DNA from: a bacterium
GTDB lineage: Bacteria; Electryoneota; Electryoneia; Electryoneales; Electryoneaceae
Length of the DNA: 6,092 nucleotides
NCBI GenBank assembly: GCA_014729955.1
Contig: WJJA01000157.1
Span: forward strand, 1 to 6,092
Reading direction: 5' to 3'
Every line of letters begins with the position of its first letter. Position 1 is the first letter of the stretch. The notes beneath the pieces are model-generated. The model saw only the letters and a list, made by a program, of their open reading frames with translations. It was not told where the DNA came from and made no database searches. This document shows positions 1 through 6,079 of the stretch, piece by piece. The position numbers were made by a program, and so were the translations under genes.

Positions 1-2920
1 ACCAGACGCTCTTCTTCACGAGGGAGTCGGCGACCGACTTCAGGTTGCGTGCGTCCGGGCTGTCGATGCTGCCCAGCTTTTCGACCAGACGATCGACCCG
101 TTCGCGCTGTTCGAAGATACCGGTCTCTTCGGACTGGTCGGCCGTGATGAGGGCATCGGCCAACTCGCCGCCGATCTGGTCCCGCATCCTGTCTACCAGC
201 TCCTTGGCGTACGCGTTCTGCTTGTCGATGGTCAAGCGGAAGCCGAGGCCGAATTCAGCGCAGTCTTCGAAGAGGCTGTTGTTCCACGACGGGCCGCGGC
301 CGTCCTTGTTCACGGTCCACGGTGTGGTCGGCAGGTTGCCGCCGTAGATCGAGGAGCAGCCGGTGGCGTTCGCGAGCACCGCACGGTCGCCGAACATCTG
401 CGACAGCAGCTTGACATACGGGGTCTCGCCGCAGCCGGCACAGGCGCCGCTGTACTCGAACAGGGGCTCGAGGAACTGGCTGCCCTTGACGGTGTCATGG
501 CGGACCTTCGAACGGTCGACTTCCGGGATATCGTTGAGGAAGAAGTTGTAGTTTTCGCGTTCGGATTCACGCAGGGGAGCCTGGGGCTGCATGTTGAGCG
601 CCTTGTGCTCCTTGTCCTTCTTGTCCGCCGCGGGGCAGATCTCGTAGCAAAGCGTGCAGCCGGTGCAGTCTTCCGGGGCGACCTGCAACAGGTACTTCAT
701 GCCCTTGAATTCTTTGCCCTTGTAGTCCATGCTCTTGAAGGTTCCGGGCGCGTTTTCGAGCAGCTCCGGCTCGCAGACCTTCGCGCGGATGGCGGCATGG
801 GGGCACATCAGGACGCACTTGCCGCACTGGATGCAGAGATCGGTGTCCCAGACCGGAATGTCGAGGGCGATGTTGCGCTTTTCCCACTTGGTGGTGCCGG
901 TGGGGAAGGTGCCGTCCTCGGGGAAGGCGGAGACGGGCAGGTCGTCGCCGTGGCCCGCGTAAATCTTGCCGAGCACGTTCTTCATATACTCGGGTGCTTC
1001 GTCCGGGACGATCGGGGGACGTTCCCAGTCGCTGGTGACCTGGTCCGGAACGTCGACTTCGTGCAGGTTCGCCAGGGTCTGGTCCACGGCGTTGTAGTTC
1101 ATCTGCACAACGGCGTCGCCCTTCTTGCCGTAGGTCTTCTTGATCGCGTCCTTGATCTTGGCGATGGCTTCGTCACGTTCGAGCACGCCGGAAATTGCGA
1201 AGAAGCAAGTCTGCATGATCGTGTTGATGCGTGCGCCCATGCCGGTCTCTTTGGCGACCTTGTAGGCGTCGATCACGTAGAACTTGAGCTTCTTGTCGAT
1301 AATCTGCTGCTGCATGGACTTGGGCAGGGTGTCCCAGGCTTCCTCCGTGGGGGCCTGCGAGTTCAGCAGGAAGGTCGCGCCTTCGGCCGCGCTGTTGAGC
1401 ATGTCATAGCGCTCGATGAAGACGGTCTGGTGGCATGCGACGAAGTTGGCGCTGTCGATCAGGTAGGTGGACTTGATCGGGTCGGGGCCGAAGCGAAGGT
1501 GGCTGACCGTCACTGCGCCGGCCTTCTTCGAGTCGTAGACGAAATAGCCCTGGGCGAAGTTGTCGGTGGATTCGCCGATGATCTTGATCGAGTTCTTGTT
1601 CGCGCCGACGGTACCGTCAGAGCCGAGACCGTAGAAGAGGCATCGTGTGACTTCGTCGGGCTCGATCGACCAGTTCGCATCATAGGGCAGCGACAGCTTG
1701 GTGACATCGTCCTCGATCCCGATGGTGAAGTGATGCTTCGGCTTGTCGAGGCTGAGATTGTCGAAGACGCCCTTGACCATGGCCGGGGTGAACTCCTTGG
1801 AGGAGAGGCCGTACCGTCCGCCGACCACGTAGGGTCGCTTTGCGAACGTGGCGCCGTTGTCAGCATAGGACTCTTCGATCGCGTTGATGACGTCGAGGTA
1901 GAGCGGTTCGCCGGTGGCGCCGGGCTCCTTGGTGCGGTCGAGCACGGCGATCTTCTGCACGCTCTTCGGAAGGGACTGTACGAAACGAGTCATGTCGAAC
2001 GGGCGATACAGGCGGACCTTGAGCACGCCGACCTTTTCGCCGGAATTGGTGAGGTAGTCGACGGTTTCATGGGTCATCTCGGCGCCGGAGCCCATCAGCA
2101 CGACCACGCGTTCGGCTTCCGGATGGCCGACATAGTCGAAGAGGTTGTAACGTCGCCCGACGATGTCGTAGAACTTGTCCATCGCTTCCTGGACGATGTC
2201 GGGGCAGGCGTTGTAGTACTTGTTGACTGCTTCGCGTGCCTGGAAGAAGACGTCCGGATTCTGGCTGGAGCCGCGCAGCACGGGGCGGTCCGGGCTCATG
2301 CCGCGCATACGGTGCGCGATCACGAGATCGTCGTCGATCATCGCACGGATCTGCTCGTCGGTGAGCATCTCGATCTTCTGGACTTCGTGGCTGGAACGGA
2401 AGCCGTCGAAGAAATGCACAAAGGGAACGCGTGCCTTCAGGGTGGCGGCCTGTGTGATCAGCGCCATATCCATGACTTCCTGGATGCTGCAGCTGGACAG
2501 CAGTCCGAAGCCGGTAGAGCGCACGGCGTTGATGTCGGAATGGTCGCCGAAGATGGACAGGGCGTGCGTGGCGACGGTACGGGCCGACACATGGAAAACC
2601 GTGGAGGTAAGTTCACCGGCGATCTTGAACATGGTGGGGATCATCAGCAGCAGCCCCTGGGAGGCTGTGAAGGTTGTGGTGAGCGACCCGGTCTGGAGGG
2701 CGCCGTGCACGGCCGCGGAGGCGCCGCCCTCGGACTGCATTTCCACCACCTGCGGGACCGAACCCCAGATGTTCTTGCGGCCCTTGGCGGACCATTCATC
2801 CGCCCATTCCCCCATGTTGGAGGAGGGCGTAATCGGATAGATGGCACAGACCTCGTTGGTCTTGTGAGCGACATAGGCGGCCGCTTCGTTGCCATCGATT
2901 GTGACGTAGTTCTTCGCCAT
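1..2920 (-). CDS. nifJ: Pyruvate:ferredoxin (flavodoxin) oxidoreductase, 3' end cut by window edge
   Basis: Cytoplasmic enzyme that oxidatively decarboxylates pyruvate with CoA to acetyl-CoA and CO2, passing electrons to ferredoxin or flavodoxin. My translation from the ATG at 2918-2920 is open for 973 codons to the left edge. Family members are about 1,170-1,200 residues, so roughly 80% is present. Visible: N-terminal TPP-binding domain with YPITPSS (28-34), E64 and the SART stretch with R114, matching Desulfovibrio africanus PFOR numbering; the LDRTKEPGA stretch of domain II; gamma-domain YGLGSDGTVGANK from residue 430; the EKR motif (680-682). Two ferredoxin-type 4Fe-4S sets follow: C696/C699/C702/C706 and C752/C755/C758/C762. 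Proximal-cluster ligands C827, C830 (CAGCGE) and C855 (TGCSSIYGGNLP) are present. The fourth, expected near residue 1070-1085, and the C-terminal TPP motif lie outside. The visible part ends in KKSVW. No frameshift or stop seen; family assignment is secure. Confidence 0.97.
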   Translation of the reverse strand, partial: MAKNYVTIDGNEAAAYVAHKTNEVCAIYPITPSSNMGEWADEWSAKGRKNIWGSVPQVVEMQSEGGASAAVHGALQTGSLTTTFTASQGLLLMIPTMFKIAGELTSTVFHVSARTVATHALSIFGDHSDINAVRSTGFGLLSSCSIQEVMDMALITQAATLKARVPFVHFFDGFRSSHEVQKIEMLTDEQIRAMIDDDLVIAHRMRGMSPDRPVLRGSSQNPDVFFQAREAVNKYYNACPDIVQEAMDKFYDIVGRRYNLFDYVGHPEAERVVVLMGSGAEMTHETVDYLTNSGEKVGVLKVRLYRPFDMTRFVQSLPKSVQKIAVLDRTKEPGATGEPLYLDVINAIEESYADNGATFAKRPYVVGGRYGLSSKEFTPAMVKGVFDNLSLDKPKHHFTIGIEDDVTKLSLPYDANWSIEPDEVTRCLFYGLGSDGTVGANKNSIKIIGESTDNFAQGYFVYDSKKAGAVTVSHLRFGPDPIKSTYLIDSANFVACHQTVFIERYDMLNSAAEGATFLLNSQAPTEEAWDTLPKSMQQQIIDKKLKFYVIDAYKVAKETGMGARINTIMQTCFFAISGVLERDEAIAKIKDAIKKTYGKKGDAVVQMNYNAVDQTLANLHEVDVPDQVTSDWERPPIVPDEAPEYMKNVLGKIYAGHGDDLPVSAFPEDGTFPTGTTKWEKRNIALDIPVWDTDLCIQCGKCVLMCPHAAIRAKVCEPELLENAPGTFKSMDYKGKEFKGMKYLLQVAPEDCTGCTLCYEICPAADKKDKEHKALNMQPQAPLRESERENYNFFLNDIPEVDRSKVRHDTVKGSQFLEPLFEYSGACAGCGETPYVKLLSQMFGDRAVLANATGCSSIYGGNLPTTPWTVNKDGRGPSWNNSLFEDCAEFGLGFRLTIDKQNAYAKELVDRMRDQIGGELADALITADQSEETGIFEQRERVDRLVEKLGSIDSPDARNLKSVADSLVKKSVW

Positions 2921-2924
2921 CGTT

Positions 2925-2932
2925 ACTCCCTT
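2925..2932 (-). promoter_or_regulatory. Shine-Dalgarno of nifJ
   Basis: On the minus strand AAGGGAGT sits four bases before the ATG at 2920, with the purine core GGGAG about six bases away. This is normal spacing and supports this start. The protein beginning here, MAKNYVTIDGNEAAAY, is also a typical PFOR N-terminus. Confidence 0.8.
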
Positions 2933-2978
2933 GGGAATATCACCTTGTTTGCCGGAACGTGTGAATCCCCCCACGTTT

Positions 2979-2993
2979 GCGGACCTTTTCCGC
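2979..2993 (-). promoter_or_regulatory. Small hairpin in the nifJ leader
   Basis: A perfect 5-bp inverted repeat with a 5-base loop, read on the minus strand as GCGGA-AAAGG-TCCGC. It lies just downstream of the predicted transcription start and about 60 bases before the start codon. It is too short and lacks the U-run of a terminator. A partial direct repeat (CGTGTGAA-like, near 2957-2965 and 2992-3002) brackets it. Any regulatory role is inference. Confidence 0.3.
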
Positions 2994-3003
2994 GTGTGTG
3001 AAG

Positions 3004-3032
3004 AATATCGCAAAACTTCACGCTAAAATCAA
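3004..3032 (-). promoter_or_regulatory. Candidate sigma-70-type promoter of nifJ (extended -10)
   Basis: On the minus strand a -35 box TTGATT (3032-3027) and a -10 box GATATT (3009-3004) are separated by exactly 17 bases. A TG lies one base before the -10, which makes it an extended -10. The stretch 3001-3060 is only about one third G+C, the most AT-rich 60 bases of the intergenic region. Transcription would begin near 2996, giving a leader of about 75 bases. Predicted from sequence only. Confidence 0.6.
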
Positions 3033-3044
3033 GTAAACCAAAAT

Positions 3045-3060
3045 GTTAGGGGATAGTAAC
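3045..3060. repeat. GTTAGGGGATAGTAAC motif, copy A (upstream of nifJ promoter)
   Basis: A 16-base motif whose ends form a short dyad, GTTA-N8-TAAC. It lies 12 bases upstream of the nifJ -35 box, a place typical of activator sites. It matches copy B (3195-3210) at 13 of 16 positions and shares a perfect 12-mer, GTTAGGGGATAG, with copy C (3641-3652). I do not recognise a known regulator site. A protein-binding role is inference. Confidence 0.4.
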
Positions 3061-3068
3061 ACCTTGTA

Positions 3069-3083
3069 GTTGTTTGGAACAAC
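3069..3083. promoter_or_regulatory. Operator-like palindrome GTTGTT-TGG-AACAAC
   Basis: A perfect 6-bp inverted repeat around a 3-base centre. It lies about 37 bases upstream of the nifJ -35 box on the side expected for an upstream binding site. The size and symmetry suit a dimeric helix-turn-helix regulator. It does not match the Rex or FNR consensus that I would expect for a redox-controlled PFOR gene. The role is inference. Confidence 0.35.
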
Positions 3084-3194
3084 CGGACTTGCGTGTTCCC
3101 CATTGCCTCTGGTGTAGAAGATGGAACGGAGCAAGCGGAGTGTCCAAGGCCTCAAAGGTACGGAGCATGCAGTGCAACTTCAAACATTGCCGGG

Positions 3195-3210
3195 GTTAGG
3201 GGAGTATAAC
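3195..3210. repeat. GTTAGGGGAGTATAAC motif, copy B
   Basis: Same orientation as copy A, differing only at three consecutive positions in the middle (GTA for TAG). It keeps both the GTTAGGGGA core and the TAAC end, so the GTTA-N8-TAAC dyad is preserved. It lies in the middle of the intergenic region, 150 bases from copy A start to start. Confidence 0.35.
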
Positions 3211-3315
3211 TGCAACGGTGGACATGTAGATCAGCGTAGGGTGGATGCTGCTCGAGGCGGAGGCCTTCCCGTTACGCAAAGGGTAGAACTTCTTTTTCGT
3301 TGCGGCTGACGCCGG

Positions 3316-3344
3316 ATGGCAGGCAGGGACGCCTGCTCCACTCT
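3316..3344. repeat. GC-rich 29-bp tandem repeat, copy 1 (REP-like)
   Basis: Begins ATGGCAGGCAGGGACGCC and ends ACTCT. It matches copy 2 at 26 of 29 positions. Inside is a perfect 6-bp hairpin, GCAGGC (3319-3324) - AGGGAC loop - GCCTGC (3331-3336). A short, GC-rich, hairpin-forming, intergenic repeat in head-to-tail copies resembles bacterial REP sequences. Whether it recurs elsewhere in the genome cannot be seen here. Confidence 0.6.
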
Positions 3345-3354
3345 CGGGTGTCGC

Positions 3355-3383
3355 ATGGCAGGCAGGGACGCCCGCCCTACTCT
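3355..3383. repeat. GC-rich 29-bp tandem repeat, copy 2 (REP-like)
   Basis: Second head-to-tail copy after a 10-base unrelated spacer (period 39). It shares the first 18 bases exactly with copy 1 and differs at three positions, all C/T changes, in the second half. One change breaks the perfect stem (GCAGGC against GCCCGC, one A-C mismatch). It abuts the left end of the inverted-repeat element. Confidence 0.6.
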
Positions 3384-3625
3384 TAGCCCGAATATTTCAC
3401 GAGTTCAAACTGTGTCAGATGTGAGGCGCGAAGGATGAAGCTGTATGGCAATACCGCGAATCCTTCGAAACAAAGCAGATGACGTGCCCGGGACCACCCG
3501 AAGGGTGAATGAATAAATGAGTTTTCCTCTTTTACTTCAAGGTACAAACCGTCGCCGGGAAGAAGTGACAAACTGGGGAGCATCTTCCTGTAAAACCAGT
3601 CCTTACCATAGCTCGCTTTCCTCAT
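3383..3625 (-). CDS. Doubtful 80-aa ORF filling the inverted-repeat element
   Basis: The ORF opens MRKASYGKDWFYRK, runs almost the full length of the inverted-repeat element and ends KYSG, with its stop at the left repeat arm. I recognise no domain. There is no Shine-Dalgarno before the ATG: the upstream bases are the right arm, CGAATATTTC. Codon third positions look mixed rather than GC-biased as in the two flanking genes. The exact fit to the element suggests a passive ORF carried with the repeat, possibly predicted as a hypothetical protein wherever the repeat occurs. Real expression is not supported. Confidence 0.15.
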   Translation of the reverse strand: MRKASYGKDWFYRKMLPSLSLLPGDGLYLEVKEENSFIHSPFGWSRARHLLCFEGFAVLPYSFILRASHLTQFELVKYSG

Positions 3626-3645
3626 TCATGAAATATTCGGGTTAG
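3383..3645. mobile_element. Candidate MITE-like element with terminal inverted repeats
   Basis: The ends are inverted copies: CCCGAATATTTCA (3387-3399) and TGAAATATTCGGG (3629-3641) match over 13 bp without error. The match extends imperfectly to 16 of 19 (3386-3404 against 3624-3642), all three differences being transitions. A TA lies immediately outside both 19-bp arms (3384-3385 and 3643-3644), as in TA-targeting IS630/mariner-type MITEs. The interior is about half G+C, lower than the flanking genes, and contains hairpins: an 8-bp stem CGAAGGAT (3429-3436) / ATCCTTCG (3460-3467) with a nested GTAT/ATAC, CACCC-GAA-GGGTG (3495-3507), and GGAAGA (3558-3563) / TCTTCC (3583-3588). No transposase is encoded. 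It could instead be a conserved structured RNA or a chance arrangement; copy number would decide. Confidence 0.45.
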
Positions 3646-3652
3646 GGGATAG
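3641..3652. repeat. GTTAGGGGATAG motif, copy C (upstream of pbpC)
   Basis: Twelve bases identical to the first twelve of copy A, in the same orientation, but without the TAAC end. It overlaps the right edge of the inverted-repeat element, so part of the match may come from that element. It lies about 30 bases upstream of the candidate pbpC -35 box. Confidence 0.35.
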
Positions 3653-3662
3653 CGGGCAGGGC

Positions 3663-3676
3663 TACCGGCCCCGGTA
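3663..3676. promoter_or_regulatory. Palindrome TACCGG-CC-CCGGTA upstream of pbpC
   Basis: A perfect 6-bp inverted repeat with a 2-base centre, ending six bases before the candidate pbpC -35 box. The loop is too short for an RNA hairpin, so a DNA-binding site is more plausible than a terminator. No known operator matches it in my memory. Confidence 0.3.
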
Positions 3677-3682
3677 AACCAT

Positions 3683-3712
3683 TTGTAATTCCCGGCAGCA
3701 CGCGGGTATTTT
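3683..3712 (+). promoter_or_regulatory. Candidate promoter of pbpC
   Basis: TTGTAA (3683-3688) and TATTTT (3707-3712) are separated by 18 bases. The predicted start of transcription is near 3719, giving a leader of about 30 bases. Each box departs from consensus at two positions and there is no extended -10, so I expect a modest housekeeping promoter. Predicted only. Confidence 0.4.
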
Positions 3713-3718
3713 ACCTCT

Positions 3719-3728
3719 ATTCGCGAAT
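3719..3728. promoter_or_regulatory. Palindrome ATTCGCGAAT at the predicted pbpC transcription start
   Basis: A perfect 10-bp self-complementary sequence covering the predicted +1 position, seven bases after the -10 box. A repressor bound here would block initiation, but a 10-bp palindrome can also arise by chance. Confidence 0.25.
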
Positions 3729-3748
3729 TATCGAACGGGACGCCGGGC

Positions 3749-6079
3749 ATGCTGAAGGACGTGCTCTCCACACTGGGTCGAACCGGCCGAATTGTGCTTG
3801 TCACGATCGCACTGATCGTTCTGTTCCTGCTTCTGCTTCTGCTGATTCCCCTTCCTGAAAATGCGCTTGGACCGCCTGCATCAACGGTTCTGCTGGACCG
3901 GCACGAGAAGCTTTTGCGTGTGTATCTCTCGCCAGAGGATGGGTATCACATCCCTGTCAAACTTGACCGGGTTTCTCCCTATCTGAAAGCCGCGGTGGTG
4001 ACCTACGAAGATCGATTCTTCTATATTCACCCCGGCCTGAATCCGGGTGCAATCGCGCGTGCACTGTTGTTGAATCTGAACGCCGGCCGGATCGTTTCCG
4101 GCGGCTCGACGATCACCCAGCAGCTCGCACGGATGATCGACCGCCGCCCGCGGACCCTGCCGGTGAAGCTGTTGGAGGCGTTCCGCGCACTGCAGCTGGA
4201 ACTGCGGTACAGCAAGGATGAGATCCTGGCGGCGTACCTGAACCATGCGCCGTTCGGGGGCAATGTGATCGGCGTGGAAGCGGCGTCACGGATCTATTTC
4301 GGCAAGCCGGCGCTTGAACTTGGTCCCGGAGAAGCGGCGCTGCTTGCCGCCCTGCCGCAGTCGCCGACACGATTGCGTCCCGACCTGGCTCCGGGAAAGG
4401 CAAAAGACCGCCGTGATGAAGTGCTCCACCGCATGCAGCGGCTTGGTGTGATCGACGAGAAGCAGTATGCACGGGCGGTTCGTGAATCCGCGGCGCACCG
4501 CCGGAAGCCGTTTCCCCTCCATGCGCCGCACCTGTGCGACGATCTACATGCCCGTTTGCCCGGCAGGACCATCATGACTACCATCGATGCTGCGCTGCAG
4601 CAAACGGCGTCGGAGATCCTGAAACGTCATATGAACAGCTTGCGCGGCAAGCACATCTCTAACGCTGCAGTGGTGATCCTGGAAAACGAAACAGGCGCGT
4701 TACGGGCTTTAATCGGATCGGCGGACTACTTCGACCTACAGGCTTCGGGGCAGGTGAACGGAGCGACGGCGGTGCGGTCGCCCGGTTCGACACTGAAGCC
4801 GTTTGTATATGCGCTGGCCATGGATCAGGGCCGGCTTACCCCCTCAAACCTGCTGGAAGACATTCCGGTTAACTACAGCGGGTACGAACCGGCGAATTAT
4901 GACGAAGTCTTTCACGGCATGGTGACCATGCGGCATGCGCTGACCCATTCGCTCAACGTTCCCGCGGTCAACACTCTGCAGCAGGTCGGGTTGACGGGAT
5001 TCCTCCATCTCTTGAAACAGGGGGGAGTCAGCACGCTTGAGGCGGGGCCGGACCATTTCGGGCTGTCGTTGATCCTCGGTGGCGGTGGAGTACGTCTGCT
5101 GGAACTGACCAACCTCTACGCCATGCTTGCACGGCAGGGGCGGTACCTGCCGTATCGTCTCCTGGAAAACCGTCCCGCTATGGAAGAAGAGCGTCTGCTC
5201 AGCGAAGGATCGGCCCGGCTGATCACTGACATCCTGACCGAAGTGCGTCGCCCGGATTTTCCGCCGAGTTGGGAGACGTCCGTGTACCTGCCGATGATCG
5301 CCTGGAAGACCGGCACCTCTTACGGGCATAGAGATGCCTGGAGCATCGGCTACAATCCGCGCTGGACCATTGGTGTATGGATCGGCAATTTTTCGGGGGA
5401 GGGTGCGGTCGGACTGGTCGGGTCGGAGGCGGCCGGGCCGTTGCTGTTCGATCTCTTCAACGCTTTGAGCGGGGAAACCGAAGAATGGTACGAGATGCCG
5501 ACAGAGGTCGGCACACGTGAGGTTTGTGTGCTTTCAGGAATGCCGCCGGGACCGGGATGTGCCGGGACGGTGCAGGCGCCCTATCTCCGCGACCGGTCTC
5601 CGAGGACGACCTGTACCCTGCACAGCGTTTACCAGGTGGATGATTCGACAGGGTATCGTCTGTGCCCGTTATGCCGGCCGGGCCGGGCGTACCACGACGA
5701 GCGATTCGTGACATGGCCCGCGCGCGTAGCGTCCTGGAGACGGGAGCAGGGCATGCATGTGGAGCCGCTGCCGCGTCATTTTCCTGACTGTAACCGTGTC
5801 GCCGCGAGCGGTGATCCGGAGATCCATTCCCCGGTAGACGATGTTACCTATGTGATCCGCCTGCATGCTCCCCTGGAAGACCAGCAGATCCTCCTGGAAG
5901 CAGCGTTCGCTGCAGACGTGACCACTGTGTACTGGTTCGTGGATGAAGAACTGGTCTATGAAGGGCCGCCGGATCGCAAGGTGTTCCTGCCCCCGGTGCT
6001 CGGACAGCACACAGTGGTCTGCATGGATGACGAAGGGCGAAAGGCGTCCAGGGATTTCGAGGTGGCCGGAGGGCATTGA
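3749..6079 (+). CDS. pbpC: Penicillin-binding protein 1C, bifunctional glycosyltransferase/transpeptidase
   Basis: Inner-membrane enzyme (776 aa) that polymerises lipid II into glycan strands and can cross-link stem peptides on the periplasmic side. A short cytoplasmic N-terminus is followed by a leucine-rich membrane segment (about 15-36). GT51 motifs are all present: EDRFFYIHPG (87-96, catalytic E87), GGSTITQQ (118-125), the KLLEAFRALQLE segment with E143, K156/YLN (163-165), and YFGK (183-186). The transpeptidase has S347-T-L-K350, S401-L-N403 and K520-T-G-T523. After a cysteine-containing linker (C593, C604, C622, C639, C642, C681) comes a PbpC C-terminal domain (about 690-773; VYWFVDEELVYEG). 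Full length for the family. ATG 3749 has only a weak GGGA (3737-3740) eight bases upstream, but it gives a normal anchor and I see no better in-frame start. No alpha-2-macroglobulin gene, PbpC's frequent neighbour, lies upstream; only 13 bases follow the TGA. Confidence 0.96.
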   Translation: MLKDVLSTLGRTGRIVLVTIALIVLFLLLLLLIPLPENALGPPASTVLLDRHEKLLRVYLSPEDGYHIPVKLDRVSPYLKAAVVTYEDRFFYIHPGLNPGAIARALLLNLNAGRIVSGGSTITQQLARMIDRRPRTLPVKLLEAFRALQLELRYSKDEILAAYLNHAPFGGNVIGVEAASRIYFGKPALELGPGEAALLAALPQSPTRLRPDLAPGKAKDRRDEVLHRMQRLGVIDEKQYARAVRESAAHRRKPFPLHAPHLCDDLHARLPGRTIMTTIDAALQQTASEILKRHMNSLRGKHISNAAVVILENETGALRALIGSADYFDLQASGQVNGATAVRSPGSTLKPFVYALAMDQGRLTPSNLLEDIPVNYSGYEPANYDEVFHGMVTMRHALTHSLNVPAVNTLQQVGLTGFLHLLKQGGVSTLEAGPDHFGLSLILGGGGVRLLELTNLYAMLARQGRYLPYRLLENRPAMEEERLLSEGSARLITDILTEVRRPDFPPSWETSVYLPMIAWKTGTSYGHRDAWSIGYNPRWTIGVWIGNFSGEGAVGLVGSEAAGPLLFDLFNALSGETEEWYEMPTEVGTREVCVLSGMPPGPGCAGTVQAPYLRDRSPRTTCTLHSVYQVDDSTGYRLCPLCRPGRAYHDERFVTWPARVASWRREQGMHVEPLPRHFPDCNRVAASGDPEIHSPVDDVTYVIRLHAPLEDQQILLEAAFAADVTTVYWFVDEELVYEGPPDRKVFLPPVLGQHTVVCMDDEGRKASRDFEVAGGH

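Larger units (their letters stand above)
3061..3315. other. Intergenic stretch with no supported gene
   Basis: About 255 bases at roughly half G+C. It contains the palindrome at 3069-3083, motif copy B at 3195-3210 and a short inverted pair TGCAGT (3168-3173) / ACTGCA (3209-3214). A 62-codon plus-strand ORF from 3121 to 3309 has no convincing Shine-Dalgarno, no family resemblance I recognise and an arginine/glycine-rich composition typical of chance translation, so I do not call it. I find no tRNA, rRNA or SRP RNA motif and no terminator. A small RNA cannot be excluded. Confidence 0.5.

Noticed and set aside
2220..2840. 206-codon plus-strand ORF inside nifJ
   Set aside because: Shadow frame over a conserved PFOR N-terminal domain. 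No recognisable domain and a serine/tryptophan-rich composition.
497..3001. 834-codon open reading frame on the plus strand, opposite nifJ
   Set aside because: Its codons are in exact register with the nifJ codons on the other strand, where biased GC-rich codons rarely create antisense stops. Its translation is low-complexity (many V, L, G, D, H) with no family motifs, while the minus strand encodes an unmistakable PFOR with all cluster cysteines.
3121..3309. 62-codon plus-strand ORF in the intergenic region
   Set aside because: No Shine-Dalgarno at a proper distance, no recognised family and composition like chance translation. It also spans motif copy B.
3319..3336. Rho-independent terminator at the GC-rich hairpin
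   Set aside because: The hairpin is not followed by a T-run on either strand, and no gene ends near it.
3316..3383. Possible CRISPR array
   Set aside because: Only two repeat units with a 10-base spacer, too short for CRISPR spacers, and no cas genes nearby.
4844..5329. 161-codon minus-strand ORF inside pbpC
   Set aside because: Antisense to the conserved transpeptidase domain (SLN and KTGT motifs on the plus strand). No motif of its own.
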